DNA from: Isoetes taiwanensis
Taxonomy: Eukaryota > Streptophyta > Lycopodiopsida > Isoetales > Isoetaceae
Length of the DNA stretch: 64,000 nucleotides
NCBI GenBank assembly: GCA_021234155.1
Contig: JAJEKV010000284.1
Location: 1-64,000, forward strand
Direction of reading: 5' to 3'
Positions 1 through 10,745 of this stretch are shown here, one piece after another. A model generated the notes under the pieces. It did no database searches. It saw only the letters and a list, made by a program, of their open reading frames with translations, and was not told the origin of the DNA. Each line of letters begins with the position of its first letter. Position 1 is the stretch's first letter. The position numbers were made by a program, and so were the translations under genes.

Positions 1-1440
1 AGGCACAGGTAAAAGGGAAAAGGGAAGGGAAAAAGGGCATGGGAAAAAGAGGAAAAGGAAAAAGGAAAAGAAAGGAAAAAAATGGCATGGGAAAAATGAA
101 AACAAGAATAGAAATAGAGAGGGAGAAAAGAAAGGAAAAAGGGAACGATGGGAAAAGGAAAAAAAGGTAAGGAAAAAGGGTGGGAAAAGGGGGACGAACA
201 AAGCATATGGGAAAAGGGGAAGGGAAAGGAAAAAAGAAAAAGGGAGATTGAATGGGGAAAAGGGAACCTGAAAAAAAGGCACAAGGAAAAGGGCAAAAGG
301 GAAGGGGAAAAGGGCATGGAAAAAAAGGAAAGAGGAAAATGGTGAAGCAAAGAGGAAAAGGAAGTAAAAGATAGTATCGAAAAAAAAAAAAGAAAGGGAA
401 AAAAAGGTTAGAGAGAAAAAGAAGAGGAGAGGAAGGGAAATGGCATGGAAAAAGGGAAAGGGGAAGGGGGAAAAAAAAAGAGAGGGGAAAAAGAAAGATA
501 AAAAGGCATCGAGGAAAGGGAAATAGGGAAAGGGTGAGAAAAGGGTGGGAAAAAGCAAAACAAGAAAAGGGTGGAAGACTCGTGATCTAACAAAAGTGCA
601 TTGAAAAAGGGAAAGGGGAAAGGAAAAAGAAAAGGAGATGGAAAGGGGAAAAGGGAACCTAGAAAAAGGGAGGGAGAAAAAAGGGCAAAAGGAAAGAAAA
701 GGAAAGGGCATGAAAAAGAGAAGGTGAAGAAAGAGAAAAAGGGAAGCAAAAAGGGATGGTGAAAGGGAAAAAGGTTAGAGAAAAAAAGGAAGGAAAGAAG
801 GAAGGAAAGGGGAAAAAATGGCATAGAAAGGGGAAAAGAAAAAGAGAGGGGGGAAAAGGAAGAAAAAGGAAAATGGAAAAAAGAAAAGGTGGAAAAGGGG
901 AAAAAAAGGGTGGAGAGCAAGGAATGGAAAAAGAGGAAGAGAGGAAAGGGAAGAATAAAGGACGAGGAAAGGGAAAAAATGAAGGGAAAAAGAGCATGGG
1001 AAATGAAAAACAAGGAAAACTCTCCAAAGAGGAAGAGGGAGAAAAAGGCGGAGGAGGATGGGGAAAAAAAAAGGGGCACATAAAAAGGTGGAGAAATGCG
1101 TAATGGAAAGAGGCATAAGAAAAGGAAAGGAAAGCAAAATGAAAAGGAAGGAAAAGGAAAGGGAAAAGAGTGGAGAAAAGCTTAAAGGGTGGGAAGGGAA
1201 GGAAAGGAAAAAAAAAAGGAAATGGAAAGGGAAAAAAAGGCACAGGAAAAAAGGAGAGGAAAATGGGAAAAAAAGGTAAAGGGAAGAGGATGGAGGAAAG
1301 GGGCTACATGAAAAGGAAGGAGAAAAAAGAAGAAATGGAATGGAAAAGAAAAAAAAAGGAAAAGAAAGGGAAAAAAATGGAAAAGATAAAAGGTGGGAAA
1401 ACGATGAATATGAGGAAAATTAATAGAGAAAGATAAAGAG
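1..1440. repeat. Purine-only low-complexity block
   Basis: The plus strand is almost entirely A and G, built from irregular words such as GGGAAAAGG and GGGCATGGAAAAA. There is no fixed period, so it is not a clean satellite. All long reading frames here (Lys/Glu/Gly-rich on plus, Phe/Pro/Ser-rich on minus) follow from composition and are not genes. A shorter block of the same words lies at 21357-21478, again upstream of a SnRK2 fragment. Confidence 0.85.
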
Positions 1441-2290
1441 AAAGGGAAAAAGATGAGGCAAATTATTAAGGGGGCTAAAAAAGGAATAGGAGGGAAAATA
1501 TATTCAAGTTCAATTTTGAAGAGAAATGGAGCTTGTAGGATAAATGAGGTTATGAAAAATAGTAGAGCAAAAAGCAAAGGGAAGGGCCATTAAATGCACA
1601 AAAACTTTTATAGCTCAAAGAAACCTATATTATATGGTTTAAGAAAAGAAGATGACAACATACATGACATAACAACAACTTTGCCAGAAGAAAAGGGAAA
1701 AATTTTTTACTTAGGATTTCACCATTTTTAGACATCGCTACCATTCTCAATAAGAAAAGGAGTTCAGGAAATATTCAAAAAAAAAGAATGGGAAAAAGAG
1801 AGAGTGCAAACTTTTTTTCATAATAAGGGAAAAGGAAACAAAAATTCATGGGACTAACCCATCATTATTTAAGCATGAAAAATGGAAAAGATAAAAGGGC
1901 ACAATATGAGGGAAATTACTAGATAAAAGGGCACAATAGATGAGGCAAATTATTAATGCATTTGATAGGAGAAAATATATTCAAGTTCAATTTTGAAAAC
2001 ATTCATGGTTCATAAGTTATGAATGGTGAATCGCCATTCGCCACATTTCTAACCTATTGGATATCAGCCCTAAGCCATGTACTATGACAACATACATGAC
2101 ATAACAACAACTTGCCAGAAGAAAAGGGAAAACAATTTTTACTTGGCATTTTTAGACATCGTTACCATTCTCAATAACATAGGAGTTCAGGATATTCAAA
2201 AAAAAAAAGAATGGGTCCTCGGGTGCAAACTTTTTTCATAATAACCGCAAACATCAATTCATACTAACCCATCATTTCTTTCCAGGTTTA
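1370..2290. repeat. Two diverged tandem copies of a SnRK2 3'-flank segment
   Basis: About 1370-1860 and 1870-2290 are copies of one segment, also present once at about 21940-22340. Shared words include TATTCAAGTTCAATTTTGAA and GACAACATACATG. In the first copy many stretches that are mixed sequence in the other two are replaced by strings like GGGAAAA, as though the adjoining purine block had spread into it. Confidence 0.65.
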
Positions 2291-3290
2291 GAACAAATGT
2301 CCTTCAATACTAGCAAAAGGCACCTTCCATGAGACCAGCCGGCAAGCTCTTAAAAAACCATTCATGGTTCATAACATGACGCGAATGGTGAATCGTTAAT
2401 AAAGACCAGGTAGACATCTGTAAAAGCAAATGCTTAATTTGTGGGTTTGAAACAAAATGTGTGAAAGAAGAATTTGTCCTTGTTAGACATCAGATGTTGT
2501 CCGAACAATATCCTCTACATTGCAAGAACATTGATATTTAAAGTCAAAAACATATTATTGATTAATCGAATGAGAATATTTTCCAAATATTTCTTCCCTA
2601 CAAGCATGACGAGAGTGATGTTATACGGGACCAAACATCTTTCTTAGAAACATCATTCAGATTGATTTTGAAAAAAAAGTAACTTGTTGGAATGAGAATA
2701 TCCAAAAAATTTCCCCCACATACCGGCCATACTACTTTCTAGACAACACTTCGTTTATGTATGTCGGTGTAGCAACTCTTAATTTTGGTTAAGAATGCAG
2801 TAGGGAAGTAGAGAAGATTGCATACATGCGCATTATAAACATCATCCATCCAATAATTTACTTGCAAAGTAGGAAGCTCCTTACCTTTGAATAGCCAAAG
2901 TAAAAAAATTTTAACCGAGGGGCAGGGTTTCCATCTAGCAATGCATTTTCCAACTTCAAATCTAGATGACAAATATCTTGTGGGATCAGAGTTTAAATAT
3001 AAGCATCCCCCATTGAGGCCATGTTGAGAGACACTCACAGCTTCATAGAAGTGGAGGATGAAGGCAATACCATTGAGTGGCAATAGGTGACCCCAGACAT
3101 CAGTTGTTGATAACAAAATCTTCCCTCCAAAGGTGGAAGTTCATTTGAAGCCCTTGAAGGCACAAACAATTGATACATGGAGACAACTAAGATACACAAG
3201 CTAATTATCCAGGTAGCGCATTCTACAAGCATAGCAATCTTCTATATGAAAGGCAGGACAAACCTCATCTTTACTGAAATGGCCGTAGAG
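2290..3290 (-). pseudogene. SnRK2-type protein kinase pseudogene, copy A
   Basis: Minus-strand blocks match the SnRK2 (SNF1-related kinase 2, ABA/osmotic-stress signalling) catalytic domain: QQLMSGVTYCHSM near 3070-3110, then a short intron, then [20 protein letters not shown] and a broken FYFGYS near 2886-2970. Downstream fragments of the activation segment and C-lobe can be traced to about 2340. Defects: the HRD arginine is leucine, the DFG aspartate is tyrosine, and the intron acceptor reads CACAAG where copy B (22340-23430) has CACAGG, shifting the splice site by one base. The N-lobe is only partly recognisable. It lies head-to-head with the ERF pseudogene. Family assignment is from recognised motifs; decay is seen directly. 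Confidence 0.8.
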
Positions 3291-3820
3291 CCATTCACCG
3301 AGAGAAGATCGAGCAATAATGAAGCAGCAGAAACATCAAATTCAACATCTAGTTCTTCAGCTTTGGGGGGATGGAAGAACGAAAATCTGAGCGAAAAAAT
3401 CAGCTGCTGCAGCAACAACATGCCGCCAAATCTAGTACCTCTCCAGCTGTGTGCAAATCTGAATCTTCTACCCAACCCTAATGCTGCAAAGCCCTTTGTG
3501 TACAATAATCCAATAATGGAAGCAACATACGCCTAGACCCTACCGATCTACGACATGGAGCAATTTGGGCAGCAAATGGGCAGCATCAGGACTCAGAAAT
3601 GGGACGTGGAGGCATTAAATTTGAGCCAGAAGGAGCAATTCATGGTAAAATCTGGCAATAAAGCTCCGGGCGATGGTTGCCAAGAATTAGAATAAGGCGT
3701 TTGGGCAGGATCAGAAGGAAAATGATGCGGAGTAGAAGAAAAAAAATAGAGGTAGTATGGTAGGCAAAATTATACCGGGGAGAGTAACGCAGCCAGCAGC
3801 ATTGGAGCACATGGATGGCT

Positions 3821-4034
3821 TGTTAAAATAGCAAAATTGTAGAAGCTATATTGAGAAGAGCTCTCAACGTAGTATACATATACGATGGATGGTGATTGTT
3901 CATCCTAATAGACATGACTATTGGGTATAGTTGTGACTCTTAGTATGGATTGCCAACATGGCAGTCCATCTCATTTGTATATGCCACATCACCCGTATAT
4001 CTACATTGATCTATACGATCACTTATTCTTGACA
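3821..4034 (-). repeat. 3' LTR of the minus-strand LTR element
   Basis: It runs from TGTTAAAATAGC to ATTCTTGACA on the plus strand and is about 90 percent identical by eye to 5563-5785. It lacks about 9 bp found in the other LTR after the first 20 bases. The divergence indicates an insertion that is not recent. Confidence 0.92.
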
Positions 4035-4739
4035 CTCCCCCTTTGATCAATAGATCAATGAGGGTTTAATTTGAACTTTCCATGTTAGTTTTCTACTCCC
4101 CCTCAATGCTCAACCTTGAACATATCTAGATGGCTTTTATTGGCATATCTTCCAATGATGTAGGGAGTTACTAAAACTGCAACTAGAAAATTCAAATCGA
4201 CTCTCTAGTCCTATATCTCATAACATAAGAAATGAGGATGCCTATATCATATTAATTGGCACTTTCTCCCCTTTGATCTAAGCATCTGAACTGCAAAAGA
4301 TCAATTACATTGGGGCCTCACATACTAGGACTATTTAGACATATGTGACACCATTTTATATTTATATATGGTACTTACAAGAGGATATATCTTCCTTATC
4401 GGCCATACTCTGGATGTCTACACGGACGTCTCTTCTTCTTAAGCTTCACACGAGGATGATCTAAGCTTCTCCCATTGTGCATGAATGAGCCACTATGCCA
4501 TTGAAAACTTTTAAAGTTTTGCTTAATGTTCCTTTGTTTATATGCAATAACCGCCACGTCATTATTTGAAAGAACCAACAAAGCCTGATTAGGTTTTCCT
4601 TCACGATTCTTTAAGAATGGCTTCATCTGTGTCACTTGGTTTCTGGGCATGATTCCTCTAGAAATCATCATGATTTTAGGGTTGTTTGCAGGTCTGGCAC
4701 CTTCAATATGCACAAATCTGGCAATAGCTTTTCTGCAAG

Positions 4740-5381
4740 TTACTTCACTGGGATTTTCACCGTCTGGTATGAAAATTTGGATTTGAAATGCTCTCTCTTT
4801 TGTGCAGGTTGTTCAAAGGCCAACAAAATCATAGGTCCTTTCAGCATCTTCTCGAACTGGTCTGCATATCGAAACATAACCCATGCTCTTCTGCAGTTTT
4901 CCATCGCAATTTCTGAAGCAATTTCGTAAGCCATCGTTTCTTCAAGAACTTCTTCTTCTGGGAATTCCTTGGTTGTTGCTTCAATAATGGCCCTGAGCAT
5001 GACCTCCAAATTTGTTCATGCCTCCTTATCCTTCAATTCTAATTCGGCTTCTAATTCGGCCATATCTGCATGCTTGAACTGCATTTCCCTGGGCTTCTTC
5101 TCTTCTGGCATTAGAACCCATTGATTTTGGGTCTGTTTGTGTGCCATATTCTTGTCTTTCTGTGAAGCGATTTCTGCCACATTAGGTTGCAAACCAATAG
5201 ATACAGTGGCAGACTTCAGGACCAATCTTCGGTCCTCTGGCTCAACTCCAGCATATTTATGGCATTTGTTTGCACTGTCTGCTATGCACATATCTCCACA
5301 AGACGTTTCTTGTGAGATTGAAGCCCCTTTTTGGCTTCCAGAGCCATCATACTCTTCAAAGAATTTTCTCGCTTCTGCCAA
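4740..5381 (-). pseudogene. Reading frame of unknown origin inside the LTR element
   Basis: One minus-strand frame is open from about 5381 to 4740 except for a single TGA near 5016. It encodes a charged, partly helical protein: an N-terminal part rich in Ser, Lys and Gln, then a Glu/Lys stretch (AELEAELELKDKEA) that could form a coiled coil, then a compact region (TMAYEIASEIAMENCRRAWV). I recognise neither a Gag nor a host family. A further minus frame at 4396-4713 is basic and may be its continuation. It is either a degenerate Gag or a captured host sequence. Confidence 0.45.
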
Positions 5382-5550
5382 GCATCCTGCTATCCATAGA
5401 TGGATTAGATTTGCAAGGCTTGCAAATCGTTAACCCTTCTTGATTGCATAATGATCATCTTCTCTCCCAAGTCCCTATTCTATAACCTTCTTCTCCAGGT
5501 CTTCTAGAGCCTTCCTTCGCAGGCCTTCTAGGATCAGATCAAGAGCCGTA

Positions 5551-5562
5551 GCTCTGATACCA
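5551..5562 (-). promoter_or_regulatory. Primer-binding site, initiator tRNA-Met type
   Basis: The minus strand reads TGGTATCAGAGC directly after the terminal CA of the 5' LTR, with no spacer. This is the standard plant retrotransposon primer site for initiator methionine tRNA, used by most Copia and many Gypsy elements. Confidence 0.93.
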
Positions 5563-5785
5563 TGTTAAAATAGCAAAATTGTAGAAGAATGAGATGATTG
5601 GTTGAGAAGAGCTCTCAACATAGCATACATATAGGATGGATGGTGACTGTTCATCCGAATAGACATGACTATTGAGTATAGTTGTGACTCTTAGTATGGA
5701 TTGCCAACATGGCAGTCCACCTCATTTGTATACGCCACATCACCCGTATATCTACATTGATCTATACGATCACTTATTCTTGACA
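5563..5785 (-). repeat. 5' LTR of the minus-strand LTR element
   Basis: It is the partner of 3821-4034. The adjacent primer-binding site at 5551-5562 identifies this as the element's 5' LTR, so transcription would run towards lower coordinates. Confidence 0.92.
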
Positions 5786-5901
5786 TGGCTAAATTCCGCT
5801 TCCTCAGCAACAGAACTAGGCTATGGCTTGGAACATTTGACACTGCAGAAGAAGCTGCGCTTGCGTATGATCAAGTAGCGTACAGGCTTGGTAGCGTATG
5901 A

Positions 5902-7579
5902 TAGTTTGTGCGCGATCTCGGCTGTTCATTTTGTTGTGTTTCACAAATTTTATTTTGGATCATGAGATTATTTTAAGTTTTGTAACTTTATCTCAACCGT
6001 TGAGTATTTGAGCATCTTGACTTTTTGATGTTTTTTTTTCCTTAGGTGGGCGGTTAAGATTAAATTGAGACGGTTTCATTTTTCTGATGTTCCATGGTCT
6101 TGCCAGAGGGCGAGAGGGTTTTGTTTTGCCCGGTGTTCCATAATTTTGCAAGTGCGTTGTAGACCTTTCAATCTTTCGTGGTTCTCGAAACTCTGGCTAT
6201 GGAGCTTTCGGCCTAGAATATAGTGCATTCGGCTCAATCAATTTTTCCTTTTTCTTACTACATCATATAAGGTCGGAAAAATCTTCCAGTAACAAATGGG
6301 AAAACGAAGTTCCAAACTCAGGTTTTCAAATCCATCAAAGGCACCCTCTCTCACGTTTTAGAAATCATCTTTCCCCATGCATGTTGCTCTAGGGTCGAAA
6401 TATAGTGCATTTGTCTTAATCAAATTTTCCTTTTCTCTTACTGCAGCATATCAGGGTCATAAAAATAATGGTGGATTTATATCAAAGTCAGAAAAAAAAT
6501 GGAGGATTCAGTAACAAATGCGAATGTGGAGTTCCGGACTCAAATTTTCAAATGCCGCAAAGGCACTCTCTCTTGGTTGCTTAGGGTATCACCTTTCCTT
6601 GTTTGCTGATTGCAGGCTTTCGTAGTTGCTGATTGTGGTCTTTTGTACTTGTTGATATGTAAGACAGATATTTTTATGTGACGATTGTACAACTTCAAAG
6701 TAAATGTAATGCAACGATCTTTTGGTAAGATATTTTTGAATTCGATACATGGCATTCCATGGTAGTCCTTTGTTATTGCACTATGTCAGAAGTTCCAGCC
6801 CATTGCATCATTAAGCTATTTGAATCTTTACTCTGTGTATTTCATGGTTTGCTTCTTGTTTGTTTTCTTTTTACGTTCTTTCTTGCATTCTTCAGACTTT
6901 GAAACACTTTATTTTCTATAATATTTTTTTATTTATGGGCACCTCTACCGATCGTAAGCTGGGCTGAAGTTTGTAGCATCCCCAGAAGAGTTGCTGCAAG
7001 CATTTGGTCTGTTCTCAAAACTTTAAAGCATTCTTGATGTGGGTTAAGCCATATCCAGGCAAAGACTGAATCTGTTTCTTTTTGTTTCTTTGTTTGCAGA
7101 TAAGCCATTCTCTCAAAGGCTGAGAGTTTCTGGAGCTTTGAGTTTTGCTTACTAGGTTGGTGCAAAGGGTTTTTGGACCGTCAAAGATTTTTTGCAGGTT
7201 GGTTTATTGCTTAGGCTTCCTCTGTTATTGCATGTCGATTTTTAATGCAAAGGAGCTTGCATGCTTATGTTCCTGCTTGCAACTTGAACTCTATTGAACC
7301 AGCATACTAAACTTCAGATTTGGATTTGATGCTGGTTTAGATTTTAAATTTCAATAATTTCGACAAAACTATGTGCCAGTTTGTGCTTAGTAATTTGCTG
7401 GTGGGCTTCGTCTTTAACTCTCCATAATTGTGTGTTTAATCTGTGGCATTTGCTTAATCACCTTGGTATAATACTCTCTCATATATTCACAGGCTATCTT
7501 AAGCAAGTAGGGCAAAACCATTTCTTGTTTGATGTGTAGCTTCACAGTTCCTGATTTTGTACCATATTTGCATTGCCAG
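5902..7579. other. Intergenic region and 5' part of the plastid-protein gene
   Basis: There is no recognisable protein domain here. A 182-bp tandem duplication lies at 6219-6580. T-rich stretches and a possible acceptor (TTTTTTGCAG near 7196) suggest that the 3' half contains the promoter, 5' UTR or first exon of the gene at 7580-9259, but I could not fix its start codon. Confidence 0.5.
6219..6580. repeat. Tandem duplication, period 182 bp
   Basis: Two copies start with TATAGTGCAT at 6219 and 6401 and run through a shared CAAAGGCAC(C/T)CTCTCTC end. They differ by scattered substitutions and a short indel. No reading frame is kept. Confidence 0.8.
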
Positions 7580-9259
7580 TTCATGTAAAGTCTTCTATTT
7601 TCCATTGTATTGGCTGCTTTAAGTATTACCCCACAGCAGATCATTTGAGGGTTGGATTGAATGGCAAGTTCGTTCCTTTTGTCATACCTAGCATTTCGGT
7701 GCAACAGTCCTTTATCCGGCCGAGGCTTCGAGCTGTAAACATTGGCAATGAAGTGGAATGTGCTTTTTAGCTCTTTCTTATTGTGCTTTTGTTTGTTTCT
7801 TTTCTTTAGTGAGAGCTTGTGCGGTATTTGTATTTTGCAGTGCAAGAAGAAGCGGCTTCTTCAACATATGATGTTGACAAGAGTGTGAGGACATTGAAGA
7901 ATGCAGCAAAGTCTAAAGAAGTTCCGGCAACTGAAGTGTTTGCCGCTATTTGGACTCTAGAGAAGGCTAAACTTGAACCATCCAATTTCTTGCAAACTAT
8001 TGGAGGAACAGAATCTCCTGGGCGAACATGGATGCTGTTGTTTACTGTAAGTGCACAAGTGGTAATTATGCACCCTTTATGCATTATACTTGAATAGTAA
8101 CTCTCAGCTAAAAATTGTATATTACACACCTAAGTTATGGGCTTGCTTCAGAAGATGAAGTGTCTGGAGAGCCTTCTTACTCTATACCCGTTTCAATTGA
8201 CATAGATTACTTGAAATACTATCTCCACTAAGTAAACAGTAGACTATTGCATAAATGCTAGATTGAAGAAACTTGTGTGCAGGTGCTGGGTGTCAGGGCT
8301 TTTGGGTGAAACTAACATCATAACGTGGCAGCACAAGAAGCATTAGAATTTTGTCTGAAGGAATTAAAAAATAAAAAATTGTTACCTTCGCAATGGAAAC
8401 CTTGACAAGTTCAGAAGAGACCAAATGTAGAGAATCAAAAGCTACTGTTATATACAAATTTCCATGTCTGAAGATTAATGGAAGGTGAGTGCTGAGGATG
8501 ACAGCTGAAGCAGAATCGCTTATAAATATTTTGAGACTTGGAAAATGTATTGCTTTACCAAGTTCTGGGATAATAGTTGTAGTTTCCCTTTTGCTTGAAG
8601 TCTTAAGTGTCTGCATCATTATTGAACCAGTAGTTGTTGGGCCCAGAAAGGTGCCTTTTTGAAAATTGTTTGCATTCACAAGTTCTTATTAGTGGCAGGT
8701 AGCTGTTAGTTATAGCTTTTTCTTGGCTGGTCGCCGTTAGCTATAGCTTTATTGTTTGGGAAAATGTCTGATGACTCACTTAATTTCCATATTCCAGGTT
8801 AAAAAGGCTCTACGGGGTGAAGAAAGTGGTGGAACATATTTTTCAGTAACTACAGTTCAACAATTTGATGCAGAAGTTGGTATCGTTAATTTTTTCGAAA
8901 AATAAGATGGTTTTTTAATGAATTTTCATAGAGTAGATTCATAGACAATGTTGTTGGAATGGCAGGCAAAAACAATCGAGAATGGGGTGTACTTAGGACC
9001 AGATGGGTGTTTGAAGTTCAAAGGAAGGTTCTCTTGGAACAAGAGAATACTAGCATTTGTATTTGATACTGTCAGCATTAAGCTAGGGCCATTAGAGCCA
9101 TTCAAGTTCAACTTTGGGAACAAGGAAGATATAAACCGTATTCCATACAAATCAGACCCATTTTTCATATGGTTTTATGTAGATGATGAAATAAACATTG
9201 CCAAAGGGCATGGTGGAGGATTAGCAATGTGGGTCAGGTGTAGTAGAGTGGCTTCCTGA
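7580..9259 (+). CDS. Conserved plastid protein, PAP/fibrillin-like, four exons seen
   Basis: Exons with consensus borders and consistent phases: 7580-7759 (probable transit-peptide part, basic and Ser-rich), 7841-8046, 8798-8875 and 8966-9259, ending TGA. Key stretches are LEPSNFLQTIGGTESPGRTW and WMLLFT (exon 2), GGTYFSVTTVQQFDA (exon 3), and IENGVYLGPDGCLKFKGRF, RILAFVF and DPFFIWFYVDDEI (exon 4). These match my memory of a conserved, uncharacterised plant chloroplast protein with a lipocalin-like fold related to plastid-lipid-associated proteins; the exact role is unknown. The frame is open across every junction, so it is probably functional. The first exon with the ATG lies upstream and is not resolved. 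A Rep-encoding segment begins 43 bp after the stop. Confidence 0.8.
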
Positions 9260-9272
9260 GCAACATTTACGT

Positions 9273-9301
9273 CTTAATTTTTTGGAATATTTGTGTTAAT
9301 G
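9273..9301 (+). repeat. Left 29-bp direct repeat flanking the Rep segment
   Basis: This 29-bp sequence, starting CTTAATTTTTTGG and ending TGTGTTAATG, is repeated exactly at 11112-11140 in the same orientation, 1,839 bp away. Weaker similarity continues for about 40 bp beyond each copy. It lies in the presumed 3' UTR of the plastid-protein gene. Confidence 0.9.
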
Positions 9302-9632
9302 TCTGCTGGTTGAAATGTCGTATGTTTCTTACATAAGATTTATAAAGGTTTTTGGAATGTATTTGTATTAAAACCGTATAAATACTGATAAAATACCTGA
9401 GTTTGGCCGAGAAAGGGTATTTTAGGGTTTAGTTTTATTTCGATGGTTCCTTTCTTGCCTTCCTATTTTGCTGGAGGAGAGCGCAGCTGGGCGATTCTAA
9501 ATTTGGCGCAGAGGATAGGCATGGAGCCGATGATCTTGCTCACATATCTTCATCGGCCCTTGAAGGTAAGCGCCTGCGCCATCCCTCGTTTCTTTTTTTT
9601 TTTTTCTGTCTTGGTCCCTTGTTCTTGTTGCC

Positions 9633-10337
9633 ATGTCCCTGCGTCGAGCAGCCAGAAGTGGTCGGCTTGCTAGAAGCCAGGCTGATGCTTCCTTCCCATC
9701 TGGCCCAGGCCAGGCAACCCAGTCTGTTCCACTTGTGGATTTGAATATGAATCTGGATTGGCTTGATGTTTTACATACCGGGTCTTTTTCGCCAAGATGT
9801 GCCAAGATCATTTTTATGATGGCCTTTGTTTTGTTACAGAACTCTAAATGCCTGGCTGGTGCTGTGGCATTAGAAAGAGGGTCCTCAGCCGACCATCTGC
9901 ATGTACAGGCCGTTTTAAGATGTCGTTTTAGAAATCCAAAGAGCGTGAATGAGGCTATTAAATCTGCTTTTAACTGGAAGCCCAAGCCCACGGGCGTAGT
10001 TTTGATCTGCAAGGCCTTAAAAAACACCAAGCTCCATTGTTTTGAGGGCATGGTCGGGTATTGTATGAAGGATATCGGCAAAGTGCATTATACTTGTCAT
10101 CTGTACAATGTATCCGAGGGAATGGTTGAAAGGGGTAAAGATCTATACCTTAGATGGGGGGCAGGTGATACTAAAGGATTGTGTGTTCTTGATAACGGAA
10201 ACTTGATGAATAAGGCTGCTCACTTTGTTTTTTACCATGGCCGGGGCCGGAGGCATACGCCTAGTCTAACTTATACCGTATGTAAGATGTTGAGGTCTTC
10301 TAAATATACGCCAAGAGACTCCGGATCATCCTTCTAA
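9633..10337 (+). CDS. HUH-type Rep endonuclease (Y1), transposon-borne
   Basis: A 234-residue frame. Residues 76-95 contain an ERG box followed by DHLHVQ, in which His88-Leu89-His90 forms the HUH metal-binding motif. Residues 141-147 read VGYCMKD: Tyr143 is the candidate nicking tyrosine, with Lys146 in the YxxK arrangement of rolling-circle Rep proteins. The following part (GKVHY, then NVSEGMVERGKDLY) is typical of eukaryotic transposon-borne Rep proteins. No helicase or capsid gene is seen. The frame ends at 10337, but another frame from about 10336 continues plausibly (AHINEHRVRAAMRTSI), suggesting a frameshift near the C-terminus. A donor-like GGTAAGC near 9564 and an acceptor-like GAGCAG near 9651 raise the option of an upstream coding exon (9443-9563) instead of this start. 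Confidence 0.75.
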   Translation: MSLRRAARSGRLARSQADASFPSGPGQATQSVPLVDLNMNLDWLDVLHTGSFSPRCAKIIFMMAFVLLQNSKCLAGAVALERGSSADHLHVQAVLRCRFRNPKSVNEAIKSAFNWKPKPTGVVLICKALKNTKLHCFEGMVGYCMKDIGKVHYTCHLYNVSEGMVERGKDLYLRWGAGDTKGLCVLDNGNLMNKAAHFVFYHGRGRRHTPSLTYTVCKMLRSSKYTPRDSGSSF

Positions 10338-10518
10338 TTACGCTCATATTAATGAGCATAGAGTAAGGGCTGCCATGCGTACTTCAATCCTTCCTCTTGT
10401 TTGCCATCGGATGTCAGGGCTATTATATTTGGGCTGCCAGCGGGGTATGTTCCAGTTGAGAGGAATGGGCCTGGCAGGCGCCGCTATTGTTTGTTTTATG
10501 GTGCTGTTTTAGTGGGCT

Positions 10519-10584
10519 GTGGGACCTCATCCCCGCACGATGGTCGGTATTCTTTGGTGTGAGCCGTGGGATCTCATCCCCGCA
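10519..10584. repeat. Pair of 19-bp hairpin-forming direct repeats
   Basis: GTGGGACCTCATCCCCGCA at 10519-10537 and GTGGGATCTCATCCCCGCA at 10566-10584 are 47 bp apart and differ at one base. Each can fold on its GTGGGA and TCCC parts. They lie behind the Rep frame, where rolling-circle elements often keep terminator hairpins (inference). Confidence 0.7.
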
Positions 10585-10745
10585 GCCCGCTTGACTTGCG
10601 TTTTTATGTTAACTTTTCTCGTTTCTTCTTTCTTGGCAAATTGTGGTAAATGAATGATATTGACATCTTTTTTGATTTTATTCAAATGTATCTTGTTACT
10701 GACGCTACCTTTCAGCTTTAGAGGGCTTTGGCCCCCTTGCATAAC

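Larger units (their letters stand above)
3821..5785 (-). mobile_element. Non-autonomous LTR retrotransposon, complete, 1,965 bp
   Basis: Two direct long terminal repeats (3821-4034 and 5563-5785) begin TG and end CA on both strands. They are flanked by a perfect 5-bp target duplication TGGCT at 3816-3820 and 5786-5790. Read on the minus strand, the right LTR is followed at once by a primer-binding site complementary to initiator tRNA-Met (5551-5562) and the left LTR is preceded by a purine tract (about 4035-4043). The internal region is only 1.5 kb and shows no protease, integrase, reverse transcriptase or CCHC knuckle, so it must depend on another element. It sits inside an AP2 domain. Confidence 0.95.
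3279..5901 (+). pseudogene. AP2/ERF transcription factor gene split by an LTR element
   Basis: An open start (ATG at 3279) gives a Ser/Asn-rich N-terminus that stops at 3534; further frames carry a low-complexity middle. The AP2 DNA-binding domain begins near 3773 (YRGE, stop, then HWSTWMA up to 3820) and continues, after the LTR element 3821-5785 and one copy of its target duplication, as [18 protein letters not shown] and [17 protein letters not shown], ending TGA at 5899-5901. The WLG and AEEAALAYD motifs are diagnostic of AP2/ERF; the style is closest to DREB/RAP2.4-like proteins (inference). The domain has an in-frame stop in its first strand, so the gene was probably dead or dying apart from the insertion. 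The first 68 bp recur at 23405-23472. Confidence 0.85.

Noticed and set aside
148-1577. Lys/Glu-rich plus frames and Phe/Pro/Ser-rich minus frames
   Set aside because: These follow directly from the purine-only composition.
9633-10337. Helitron Rep/helicase
   Set aside because: The frame has one candidate tyrosine in a YxxK motif and no helicase domain follows; Helitron proteins are far longer with a two-tyrosine motif.
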